NCBI GenBank assembly: GCA_038253885.1
Contig: JBBSGP010000035.1
Coordinates: 1-30,707, forward strand
Length of the DNA: 30,707 nucleotides
Reading direction: 5' to 3'
From: JALZAQ01 sp038253885
GTDB taxonomy: Bacteria; Gemmatimonadota; Gemmatimonadetes; Gemmatimonadales; Gemmatimonadaceae
Program-made: the position numbers and the translations under genes
The notes under the pieces: model-generated
Databases searched by the model: none
What the model was told of the DNA's origin: nothing
What the model saw: only the letters and a program-made list of their open reading frames with translations
Shown here: positions 7,808-15,732 of the stretch, piece by piece
Numbering within the stretch: position 1 is the first letter of the stretch
How the letters are laid out: every line of letters begins with the position of its first letter

Positions 7808-8728
7808 TCAAGCGCTGGAGCTAGAGTCGATGTCGGCCGCGATCGCTCGCCACCCTTCCCGCGCGCTCGGAAAGCACGGCACCCATCCTGTCTCCCAGCG
7901 GAACTTGCGGTTTGCGATGCGCTGCGATCGCGACAGCAGCTCGATCGTCGAGCCACCGATCCTCGACAGCCACGCCGGCGGCATCCGTGGATCCTTGCGG
8001 CGGAACGCGCCAGCGAGCGCGTTCGCGAAGTCGCGACGCCGCAGCGGCTCATCGTCCACCACATTGTAGATGCCGGAGCGTGCGCCGAGCGCAGCGACCA
8101 CCGCCGTCGCCGCGTCGCCGTGCGTGACGCTGGAGATGAAGGCGTGCGCCGCCCCTGGCAGCCCGAACCAACCCGACCGCAGGGAGCGTAACAGGTCCGT
8201 CACCAGCATCGAATCGGTGTCGTAGAAGTACCCGAATCGCAGGGCCACTCCAACCTCGCCTGCCGCCCTCATGCGCTCAGTGTTTCGCTCGGCGTCGAGC
8301 ACCGTGCGGTTGTAGGGCGCTGGATCCACCGGCGATCGCTCGTCGAGCCACGCATCGCCGCCGTCGGCGTAGATGGGCGCAAACGATTCCTGAATGAATC
8401 GCCGCACGCCTGAATCAAGCGCGACTCCGACAAGGGCGGCAGAGCCATCTCGGCGGATGCGGTCGTTCTCACGCCACGAGCGACGCAGAATCATCCGTGC
8501 GGAGGAGGCCGGAATGTGAGTGGCGAGGTTGATGACCGCGTCGTGACCGGCCATCGCGCGCTGCGCCGCGTTGCGATCGAACAGCTCCAGCTCGACCGGT
8601 TTCGCGCCAGCGCGCTCGAGCTCCGCTCCCTTGTCGGCGCTGCGCGCGACTGCGGTGACGCGATGCCCTTGCGCGATGAGAAGTGGCACCACGCGACGGC
8701 CGATCACGCCCGTGGGGGTTCTGGCCAC
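7808..8728 (-). CDS. NAD-dependent epimerase/dehydratase-like protein, damaged 5' end
   Basis: An extended-SDR-type NAD(P)-binding oxidoreductase of 306 residues from GTG 8728. Recognisable blocks are TGVIGRRVVPLLIAQGH, VTAVARSADK, DAVINLATHIP, RFIQESFAPIY and IYNVVDDEPLRRRDFA. The family normally begins with a beta strand and the loop GATGVIG. Here the visible start reads ARTPTGVIG: the first glycine is Arg, one extra residue is present and the preceding strand is missing. No better start exists upstream in frame. NAD(P) binding is therefore doubtful and the gene may be a recent pseudogene whose 5' end was removed together with part of the divergent reductase. The expected Tyr-xxx-Lys pair is not evident (YNRTV is found instead), as in some atypical members. 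Confidence 0.75.
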   Translation of the reverse strand: MARTPTGVIGRRVVPLLIAQGHRVTAVARSADKGAELERAGAKPVELELFDRNAAQRAMAGHDAVINLATHIPASSARMILRRSWRENDRIRRDGSAALVGVALDSGVRRFIQESFAPIYADGGDAWLDERSPVDPAPYNRTVLDAERNTERMRAAGEVGVALRFGYFYDTDSMLVTDLLRSLRSGWFGLPGAAHAFISSVTHGDAATAVVAALGARSGIYNVVDDEPLRRRDFANALAGAFRRKDPRMPPAWLSRIGGSTIELLSRSQRIANRKFRWETGWVPCFPSAREGWRAIAADIDSSSSA

Positions 8729-8760
8729 ACGCGACCGATGAGAGTCCGACCGCGCCGAGG

Positions 8761-8853
8761 CCGCATGATGCGGGACGACGTTCTCCGGAATTCCGCGCCA
8801 TGGGCATCATGTTGAACGAGACGACCAAATTGGTCTTCTCCCGAACCCTCGAG
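8761..8853 (+). pseudogene. RibD C-terminal/DHFR-like reductase remnant
   Basis: In frame 1 the sequence reads SPEFRAMGIMLNETTKLVFS followed by RTLE (nt 8782-8853). This is the highly characteristic middle of 'dihydrofolate reductase family' proteins of the RibD C-terminal type, just before the strand that binds NADPH. Neither the N-terminal part nor the C-terminal half is present; downstream the frame runs into unrelated DNA before the lipoprotein stop. Its left side abuts the damaged 5' end of the epimerase-like gene, so a single deletion may have removed both starts. It is too short to have any function. Confidence 0.55.
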
Positions 8854-8922
8854 ACTGGATCTCCTCGAGGCCAGGAAGTACTCGTCGGGCAATGTCATGC
8901 TTCGTTACGCGCCCCGCGTCGA

Positions 8923-9405
8923 CTAGTGACCGGACGCGTGACCCTGCAGGATGAGCCGGACCGTCCAGGCGTTGCGATTGGGATCATGCACGAGACGCAT
9001 CTCACTCTGGGCATCTCGCCAGATGGAGGTTTCCGCGGGCTCCTCGCCGCGTCGCACGAGACGTGACCTCTCCGGTGGCCCGAAGGTTTTCTCGTATCCA
9101 GCCCGCAAGCTGTCGTACGAGACGGGATGGAGAAAATCGCTCGTGATCGAGATCGCGCGCTGGCCTGACTCGACGCGGACCATGACACGCGCGATGGCAC
9201 TCCGCGGCTCGGGACGTAGCGCGATCAGGCTATCGCCATCATTCAGTCCTTTCAACGTCGATGGGAGCGGCTCACCCAACACGACGATTCCCCCGTCCAC
9301 GCGAACGGTGCGCGGAATCGGAGGGTGCGGCGCGCTCCCGCGCGGCTGCGCACACGCACCCATCAAGACGAGCATGAAGAACCGAGCGCCCGCTGCTCGT
9401 CTCAC
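8923..9405 (-). CDS. Hypothetical lipoprotein
   Basis: A 160-residue secreted lipoprotein of unknown function. GTG 9405 is chosen because it gives a basic n-region (VRRAAGARFF), a short hydrophobic core and the lipobox LMGAC; GTG/ATG starts further up would overlap the end of ADOP permease 1. The mature part has alternating polar and hydrophobic residues (VRVDGGIVVLGEPLPS, AIARVMVRVESGQRAISI, YEKTFGPPERSRLV), suggesting a small beta-rich domain. It ends with WTVRLILQGHASGH. It follows permease 1 by 47 nt on the same strand, so the two are probably co-transcribed. No family is recognised. Confidence 0.75.
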   Translation of the reverse strand: MRRAAGARFFMLVLMGACAQPRGSAPHPPIPRTVRVDGGIVVLGEPLPSTLKGLNDGDSLIALRPEPRSAIARVMVRVESGQRAISITSDFLHPVSYDSLRAGYEKTFGPPERSRLVRRGEEPAETSIWRDAQSEMRLVHDPNRNAWTVRLILQGHASGH

Positions 9406-9452
9406 GGCTCGGTGTCTCTCCGCGCTCGCATGGCTTGGCCGCCTCTTCGGGG

Positions 9453-11882
9453 TCAATCCGCCCGCAACGCGACGACTGGATCGATTCGGGTGCTCGACCG
9501 TGCCGGGATGAAGCTCGCCAACGCCGCGACGCCGAGCAGCACCATCGCAACCAGGCCAAGCGTGGGCGCGTCCGTCGCACTGACCTCGAACAGCATCGCT
9601 GTGAGCAGATGATTCGCTCCCAGCGCTCCGAGGATCCCGACCAACGTTCCGGCGGCGGCGAGCGCCATGCCCCGTTGCAGCACCAGCTGTCCGATCTCAC
9701 TCGCCGTGGCCCCCAATGCCATGCGCACGCCGAGCTCACGAGTCCGTTGGCGCACCATCATCGCCATCACGGCGAACAGACCGATGGCCGCCAGCGCGAC
9801 CGCCGCGGTCGCAAACACCGCGAGGAGGAACGCGTTCAGGCGGGGCTGTGCCAGCGGCCCCTCGAGAAACGTCTCGAAGGATGCGGCGCTCGCCAACGCG
9901 ACGCCTGTCCCCGTCTCGCTGATCACGCGCCGGATTGCCGGAACCAGCTCCGTCGGGGGTCCGGCCGTGCGGATGGCCAGCGTCATCGGCACGAAAGGGA
10001 AGAACGACTGACGGAGAGGGAAGTACACGCTGGATCGCGCGATCCGCAGGTCACGGTAACGCGTGTCCGGGACGACCCCGACGACGGTAAGCGTGCGCTC
10101 CGCCTTGCCCCCGAATAGCAGCCGTCTGCCGATGGGGTCATCGCCACCCCAGTAGTGGCGTGCGGCGGACTGGCTGATCACCACGACCGCTGGTGCGCCC
10201 ACGCGATCCTGATCGGTGAAGCCCCGGCCTCGCAGCACCGGAATGCCGAACGTCGCGAAGTAGCCGGGAGAGACAACCTCCATGTTCAGCATCGGGTTGG
10301 CGGCGCCCTTCTCCAGAGACTGACCTTCTGCCGCCAGACCACCATCCCATCCGCCGGGCCCCGAGAATGGTCCCGCCACGACGGGCGAAACGGCGCGCAC
10401 ACCCGGAATCGCCTTCACTTGCGGGACCAACTTCTCGAGCAGTGCGAGCTGCTTGGCCGGGTCGTCGAACTGATCGGAGCGAAGCGCCAGTTCGCCAATG
10501 AGCAGATGCGATGTCTCGATGGAGAGCTCGGCCCGTTCGAGCTTGACGAAGCTCCTTGCAATGAGCCCAGTGGCCGAAAGGACGAGGAGCGCGAGCGCAA
10601 TCTGCGCCACCACCAACCCCTCCACCGCCAGCCGCGAGCGATGCGTGGCGCTCTGACGCGCGTCCGACCGGAGCACTCGCTGCAGCTCGACGCGCGATGT
10701 CACCAGCGCTGGCGCAACGCCGAAAATGAGCGTCGCGATTCCCGTGATGACGACCGCGCCAGCCAGTACCGTGGCGTTCAGTTGAATCTCGTCCAGGCGG
10801 GGTAGCTCGGCGGGCGCAAAGGCCTGGAAGCTCCGGACGGCGCCAGCTGCTACCGCCAGACCGATTACGCCGCCGCACATCGCGAGCAGTGCGTTCTCTG
10901 TCATCAGCTGGACCATCACCTGCCAACGGCTTGCCCCGAGCGCGGTTCGCGTGGCGATCTCGGGGACGCGCGCCAACCCGCGCACGAGAAGCAGGTTGGC
11001 GACGTTGATGCACGTGATCAGGAGAAGCAGTCCGACCGCGGCCGCGAACACGAACAGCGCCGGCCTGGTGTCGCCGAGGATGAGCCGCGGCAAAGTGCGG
11101 ACGGTGCCGCGCAGGTCGCGCTGCCACGCCGAAGCCTGGGGACGCGCGAAGAATAGGGTCAGCTCATCACGCGCCTCGATGGGCGTGGCACCGCGCGCCA
11201 GCCGTCCGATGGCGTCGAACGCCCTCAGTGACAACTCCTGCGGCGGAGTCGACGAGACGACCGGTACCCACATCTCGGTGCCTCTCGGGTAGTCGAGTCC
11301 TCGGGGCATCACGCCGACGATCGTGTACGCCACTCCATCCCCGTACATCAAGACCTGTCGTCCGACCACATGGAGGTCGCCCCCGAAGCGCAGCCGCCAG
11401 CCCGCATAGCTCAGCACCAGTACCGGCGCCGCGCCGCTGACATCATCTTCGGCGCGCAGAGCCCGACCGAGCATGGGTCGAGCCCCGATCACGTCGAAAA
11501 ATGCGCCGGAGACGAGCGACCTGCGGACACGCGAGACCGCGCCGCTCTGGTCGCCCTCTCGCACCGGCGTCGGCGACGCTCCCTCGTAGGCGACGAATGC
11601 GACACGCTCGAGCGACCGGGTTCGCTGCGCGAACTCGCGACCGTTGTCGAGACCGAGCGGATAATGCGCGAAGCTCCCGTCGCGCCTCTCTCCCCAGAGC
11701 ATGACGAGCCGTTCTTGATCGCGGACCGGGAGCTGGCGCACGAGCAGCGCGTCGGCCACAGTGAAGACCGCGGTCGCGAGGCCGATTCCCACGGCGAGGG
11801 TGAGGATCGCGGCCAGCGCGAAGCCGGGGGTGCGGCGGAGGCTCCGAATGCCAACGCGGATGTTCTGCAGCAGGAAGTCTAT
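9453..11882 (-). CDS. ADOP (MacB/FtsX-type) permease 1 with ATA in place of ATG
   Basis: Large ABC-type permease of the acidobacterial duplicated orphan permease group, with no ATPase gene nearby. The order is an N-terminal cytoplasmic helix (LLQNIRVGIRSLRRTPGF), TM1, a MacB-like periplasmic domain, an FtsX block of three helices (VGLLLLITCINVANLLLVRG; then ATRTALGASRWQVMVQLMTE), a second periplasmic domain, and a second FtsX block (LGVRMALGATASEIGQLVLQ) ending SSTRIDPVVALRAD. The codon where the family begins is ATA (11882-11880), six nt after a clear GAGGAG site. Upstream to the TAG at 11952 there is no ATG, GTG or TTG. The next usable start, GTG 11792, would cut TM1. From ATA the protein is 809 residues. 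Either ATA is used weakly or the gene has lost its start. Confidence 0.9.
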   Translation of the reverse strand: MDFLLQNIRVGIRSLRRTPGFALAAILTLAVGIGLATAVFTVADALLVRQLPVRDQERLVMLWGERRDGSFAHYPLGLDNGREFAQRTRSLERVAFVAYEGASPTPVREGDQSGAVSRVRRSLVSGAFFDVIGARPMLGRALRAEDDVSGAAPVLVLSYAGWRLRFGGDLHVVGRQVLMYGDGVAYTIVGVMPRGLDYPRGTEMWVPVVSSTPPQELSLRAFDAIGRLARGATPIEARDELTLFFARPQASAWQRDLRGTVRTLPRLILGDTRPALFVFAAAVGLLLLITCINVANLLLVRGLARVPEIATRTALGASRWQVMVQLMTENALLAMCGGVIGLAVAAGAVRSFQAFAPAELPRLDEIQLNATVLAGAVVITGIATLIFGVAPALVTSRVELQRVLRSDARQSATHRSRLAVEGLVVAQIALALLVLSATGLIARSFVKLERAELSIETSHLLIGELALRSDQFDDPAKQLALLEKLVPQVKAIPGVRAVSPVVAGPFSGPGGWDGGLAAEGQSLEKGAANPMLNMEVVSPGYFATFGIPVLRGRGFTDQDRVGAPAVVVISQSAARHYWGGDDPIGRRLLFGGKAERTLTVVGVVPDTRYRDLRIARSSVYFPLRQSFFPFVPMTLAIRTAGPPTELVPAIRRVISETGTGVALASAASFETFLEGPLAQPRLNAFLLAVFATAAVALAAIGLFAVMAMMVRQRTRELGVRMALGATASEIGQLVLQRGMALAAAGTLVGILGALGANHLLTAMLFEVSATDAPTLGLVAMVLLGVAALASFIPARSSTRIDPVVALRAD

Positions 11883-12024
11883 GAGACGCTCCTCGATCGT
11901 GGCTGACGCTTTCGTGCGGTCGGGACCTGGATTTCCGAACCCGATTCTAGACTAGAGCGCCAGTGAGAGTCCTACCAACCCCCCTCCAGCCAGCCCCGCC
12001 GTACCATTGACACTCTTTCCGGGA

Positions 12025-12324
12025 TCATGAGACAGACCGAGACCGGTTTTCAGGAAAAACCCTCTCGCCGGACAATGATCTGCCGAAAGAATAGACTTGG
12101 GCCATTGCTACCGCGAAGAACTGCGAATCGTGAACGTCCGAGACGATCGGGGTTGCCGAATAGTGCATCTCCGCACCCAACGCGACCAAGTCTGAAACAG
12201 TTAATCCAGCGCCTATCGTCCCGGCTTGCCCCCCTTGTCCGCTGAAGGGGCGACAGGAGCAATTGACGGACTTGGAACCGAGTGCAATCCCGGCGCTCAC
12301 CGCGAATCCTGGCCGGATTGGCAC
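12025..12324 (-). pseudogene. Outer-membrane beta-barrel protein fragment
   Basis: A 99-residue frame that begins directly after, and in frame with, the stop of the upstream substrate-binding protein gene. It shows amphipathic beta-strand pairs (FAVSAGIALGSKSVNCSC, then GTIGAGLTVSDLVALGAEMH and FFAVAMAQVYSF) as in small outer-membrane barrel proteins common in this kind of genome. There is no signal peptide, and only about four strands are present where a complete barrel needs eight. The C-terminal tail (GERVFPENRSRS) is not barrel-like. I read it as the middle of a barrel gene left after flanking deletions. The GTG at 12324 has no ribosome site. Expression, if any, would need translational reinitiation after the substrate-binding protein stop. 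Confidence 0.5.
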
Positions 12325-12327
12325 CCA

Positions 12328-13917
12328 CTACCTGATCCACACGGTCTCCCACCGCTGATTCAGGCTGGACGGGTGCGGCGCGAAGCCGGCGATGCGATCG
12401 CTCAACCCCCACACCCGGCGCGTGCCGGCGAGCGGGATCACAACGAGATCCTGGTCGGTGAGTATGTGCATCGCGGCAGCGGCAGCCTTCCGCACATTCT
12501 CCAGATCCAGCGCCGACCGGCATGTGTCGATCGCAAGATCGAAGTGCGGACCTGGGCCGAAGAGACGCGCGTAGGCCGAGCGCTGGATCGATGGGCCGCC
12601 GCCGTAGAAGAGGAGGTCCGGGAGAAAGCACGGGTTGGCATCGTTCTGTCCTCCAGCTTCTGCCCACAGATCTCCTTCCCCGGTTCTGATCCGCGCCTGG
12701 TACGACGCGGCGTCCGCCACCTGGACGATCCGGATCTCGATGCCTACGACCCTGAGTTGTGCCTGCACTATCTCCGGCATCGGTTTGTGAATCTCGGCGT
12801 TCGGAAAGCCGGCAACGAGTGTGAGGCTGAGCCGTCGGCCCTGTTTCACTCGCACGCCGTCGGCTCCCACTCGCCAACCCGCGTCATCGAGCAGCCCCTT
12901 CGACCGCCCGGGGTCGAACTCTGTTCCGAACACCAGGGACGCGCTCTCGCCGAGCATCGACGCGGGCATGAGGGTCTGCCCCGGCTCGGCGGTGCCCCGC
13001 CACACGCTCTCGACGATCGCCCGCTTGTCGATGCCGTACGCGATCGCCCGCCGGATGCTCGAATCGCCTCCCCGGTCATAGGGCGGCCGGCCGTGGATGT
13101 TCACGTACAGCGCCTCGTACGACCCGACCGGTGATTGTGTCACTGTCAGTCCCGGCGTGCGCTCGAGTTCGCGCGCGTCTGCGCGCGGCACGTCGTACGC
13201 AACCCGAGCTTCCCCGGAGCGAAGGGCAAGCGCTCGGGTGTTGGCGTCGGGGACGAACCTGAAGATGAGCCGGTCGAGCTTCGCCTTCGCGCCCCAGTAG
13301 TCGGTAAAGCGCTCAACCGTGATATGATCTCCCTTCACATACTCGCCGAGCTTGAACGGGCCGGTGCCGACCGCGTTGATCGCGGGATCGCTGCCGAGCG
13401 CGACGATGCTCCAGTTCGGGTGGACGAGCTGCTCGGGCAGACGGCGGTTGGGGCGGGTGGGCGTGATGTCCACGGTGGAGTCGTCGATCACCCGCGCGGA
13501 GCTGTCGCCCACCCCCAGCACACGCGGGTCGGTCTTCGCGATCCGCCGGACCGTCCACTCCACCGCCCGCGCATCGAACGCCGAGCCGTCGTGCATCCGG
13601 ACTCCCTGGCGCAGGTGGAAGCGCCAGCTGTTGGGAGGCCGGAACTCCCAGCGCGTGGCCAGCATTGGCTCGACGCGGTAGTCGGACGTGAGGCGAACGA
13701 GGGTCTCGAAGACATTCGCGTTCACCGCATATATCCCGACGTCCGAGCCCGGTCCGGTGTTGTAGCCGTCGCCAGGCGCGGCGATCCTGAGCGTCGCCGA
13801 GTCCTCGCCACGATCCCGCCGACCGCCGCACGCGGCGAGGAGCGCGAGAGCCAGATAGCGGACGAGCAGGCGGGGAGATGTATGGCCGATGCGCATCCCG
13901 GTGGTGCCGTGTCTCAT
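12328..13917 (-). CDS. ABC transporter substrate-binding lipoprotein (family 5), second of the operon
   Basis: Peptide/nickel-type solute-binding protein of 529 residues, exported and lipid-anchored (LALALLAAC lipobox after RLLVRY). Family 5 landmarks are FETLVRLTSDYRVEPMLA (domain I start), WRFHLRQGVRMHDGSAFDA, GTGPFKLGEYVKGDHITVER, the helix RRAIAYGIDKRAIVESV and a C-terminal DLVVIPLAGTRRVWGL. ATG 13917 overlaps the OppC stop (ATGA), so it is coupled to the permease; ATG 13896 is possible. It shares the whole layout and many blocks with the first binding protein of the operon (for example GDHITVERFTDYWGAKAKL against QDHLTVERNESYWGEKAKL), so they are diverged paralogues. The ligand cannot be told. 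Confidence 0.93.
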   Translation of the reverse strand: MRHGTTGMRIGHTSPRLLVRYLALALLAACGGRRDRGEDSATLRIAAPGDGYNTGPGSDVGIYAVNANVFETLVRLTSDYRVEPMLATRWEFRPPNSWRFHLRQGVRMHDGSAFDARAVEWTVRRIAKTDPRVLGVGDSSARVIDDSTVDITPTRPNRRLPEQLVHPNWSIVALGSDPAINAVGTGPFKLGEYVKGDHITVERFTDYWGAKAKLDRLIFRFVPDANTRALALRSGEARVAYDVPRADARELERTPGLTVTQSPVGSYEALYVNIHGRPPYDRGGDSSIRRAIAYGIDKRAIVESVWRGTAEPGQTLMPASMLGESASLVFGTEFDPGRSKGLLDDAGWRVGADGVRVKQGRRLSLTLVAGFPNAEIHKPMPEIVQAQLRVVGIEIRIVQVADAASYQARIRTGEGDLWAEAGGQNDANPCFLPDLLFYGGGPSIQRSAYARLFGPGPHFDLAIDTCRSALDLENVRKAAAAAMHILTDQDLVVIPLAGTRRVWGLSDRIAGFAPHPSSLNQRWETVWIR

Positions 13918-14777
13918 TCCTTCCGCGCACGGTCTCTCGGATCCAGCGCGTCGCGCAGGCCATCCCCGAGCAAGTTGAACCCGATCACGAGGAGACTGAT
14001 GGCGAGCCCCGGATAGATCATGAGCTGCGGCGCGGTGAAGAGGAACGGGCGACCGTCGTTCAGCATCGCCCCCCATTCGGGCGTTGGCGGCTGCGCGCCC
14101 AGCCCGAGGAAGTCGAGTCCTGCGATCGCCAGGATCAGCTCCCCCATCTCGACCGTTGCGAGGACCACCACCGGCGGCACGACGTTACGGAGGATGTGGC
14201 GCACGATGATGTGCCGGTCTCGCGCTCCGAGAGAGCGCGCCGCCTCGACGAACCGGCGCTCGCGGAGCGCGAGCACCAGTCCGCGGACCACGCGGGCGTA
14301 CGTCGCCCACCACACGCTCACCAGTGCAAGCATCACGTTTCGGATTCCGGGCCCCAGTGTTCCCGCGATCGCGAGCGCCAGCAGAAGGCTCGGGAGCGCG
14401 AGCAGGACGTCCACCACTCGCATGAGGATCTCATCGACGATCCCGCCGAAGTATCCGGCGAGCAGGCCGATGGCCACACCGATCGACATGATCAGCGCCG
14501 TCGCGATGGCGACGGTTCCGAGCGACCACCGCGAGCCGTAGAGCAGGCGGCTCAGGAGATCCCGGCCCAGATGGTCGGTGCCGAGCGGATGCTCGATGCT
14601 CGGACCCTCCAACCGTCGGACCGCATCGATCGCCGTTGGGTCCTGGGACGTGAGCAGGGGAGTGGCGAGGGCGAGCACGAGGAAGAGCGTGACGATCGCG
14701 AGACCGGCCAGCACCGAGCGGCGCCGGAGCCAGGTGCCACCCACCACCCACCCCGATCCGAGCGCCGCGTCAGCCAT
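13914..14777 (-). CDS. ABC transporter permease, OppC/DppC type
   Basis: Inner-membrane permease of 287 residues. It has an N-terminal OppC domain with TM1 (LAGLAIVTLFLVLALATPLL), the family motif HPLGTDHLGRDLLSRLLYGS and a further five helices. The EAA loop contacting the ATPase is FVEAARSLGARDRHIIVRHI, with the conserved G. The C-terminus has LDFLGLGAQPPTPEWGAML and ends DALDPRDRARKE. ATG 14777 overlaps the OppB stop by 8 nt, and the stop overlaps the next ATG. The intact EAA loop implies that an ATPase is needed, yet none is encoded in the operon. Confidence 0.94.
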   Translation of the reverse strand: MADAALGSGWVVGGTWLRRRSVLAGLAIVTLFLVLALATPLLTSQDPTAIDAVRRLEGPSIEHPLGTDHLGRDLLSRLLYGSRWSLGTVAIATALIMSIGVAIGLLAGYFGGIVDEILMRVVDVLLALPSLLLALAIAGTLGPGIRNVMLALVSVWWATYARVVRGLVLALRERRFVEAARSLGARDRHIIVRHILRNVVPPVVVLATVEMGELILAIAGLDFLGLGAQPPTPEWGAMLNDGRPFLFTAPQLMIYPGLAISLLVIGFNLLGDGLRDALDPRDRARKE

Positions 14778-15732
14778 GGCGCGCCACACGACGTCCGGCG
14801 AGCTCCACGCGTGGATCCAGCCACATGTATGCCAGATCGACCAGCAGGTTGAGGACAACGAACACCGTCCCCATGTAGAGCACGAACCCCTGAATCACCG
14901 GATAATCGCGATCGTAGATGGAATCCACGAGGTACCGGCCGATGCCCGGCCAGGCGAACACCGTCTCCACGATCGCCGCCTGCCCCAGCAATCGCCCGAG
15001 ACGCAGACCGGTGAGTGTCACGATCGGATTGAGTGCGTTCCGGAGCGCGTGGCGCGTCGCGACTCTCCATCCCGGCATTCCCTTCGCCCGAGCGGTGCGC
15101 ACGTAGTCTTCGCCCAGCTCCTCGAGCAGGAGCGAGCGCGTGAGGCGCGTCAGGCTGGCGGCGTCGCCCAGGCTGAGTGTGAGCGCCGGGAGCACGAGGT
15201 GCGCCCAACCCCCGCGCCCAGCCACGGGCAAGAGTCCGAGCGTGACCGCGAAGAGCAGGATGAGAAGGTATCCCAGCCAGAAACTCGGCATCGACGCACC
15301 GGCGAGCGCGAGGAGGCGGGAGCCGTGGTCCAGGAGTGTATCGCGCCGCAGCGCAGCGAGCATCCCCAGCGGAAGCGACACGACGAGGCCCAGAAGCACG
15401 GCTGTGACACCGAGCTCGAGCGTCGCTGGAAAGCGATCGCTCAACTCACGCACCACGGGCTCGCCCGTCTGGTAGGATGTCCCGAAGTCGCCGCGCGCAG
15501 CATGCGTGAGCCATCGGCCGTAGCGCACGGGTAGAGGGTCGTCGAGCCCGAGCTGGCTCCGGAGACGGCCAATCGCCTCCTCCGAGGGAATCTCGCCGGT
15601 GCGCCGGATGAGGATCATCTGTGCCGGATCGCCCGGCGCGAGATTGGCGAGGACGAAGGCGAGGATGGTGATGCCGAGCCAGACGAGAGCGAGGTGAGCG
15701 AGACGGCGACTCAGGTATTCGCGGACCGTCAC
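14770..15732 (-). CDS. ABC transporter permease, OppB/DppB type
   Basis: Inner-membrane permease of 320 residues, partner of the OppC-type protein. It begins REYLSRRLAHLALVWLGITI with the typical N-terminal helix and the motif LANLAPGDPAQ. The central part shows GDFGTSYQTGEPV and WLGYLLILLFAVTLGLLP. The EAA-type loop is DYVRTARAKGMPGWRVATRH. The C-terminus has ETVFAWPGIGRYLVDSIYDR and the final helix FVVLNLLVDLAYMWLDPRV. GTG 15732 is chosen because it forms a GTGA overlap with the stop of the first binding protein; GTG 15759 would overlap further. The gene order binding protein, OppB, OppC is normal, but OppD/OppF are lacking. Confidence 0.94.
   Translation of the reverse strand: MTVREYLSRRLAHLALVWLGITILAFVLANLAPGDPAQMILIRRTGEIPSEEAIGRLRSQLGLDDPLPVRYGRWLTHAARGDFGTSYQTGEPVVRELSDRFPATLELGVTAVLLGLVVSLPLGMLAALRRDTLLDHGSRLLALAGASMPSFWLGYLLILLFAVTLGLLPVAGRGGWAHLVLPALTLSLGDAASLTRLTRSLLLEELGEDYVRTARAKGMPGWRVATRHALRNALNPIVTLTGLRLGRLLGQAAIVETVFAWPGIGRYLVDSIYDRDYPVIQGFVLYMGTVFVVLNLLVDLAYMWLDPRVELAGRRVARHG

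Noticed and set aside
7686..8069. A 127-residue plus-strand gene
   Set aside because: Only the first 21 codons resemble a protein family (ADOP start); the rest is antisense to the epimerase-like gene, so only the stub is reported.
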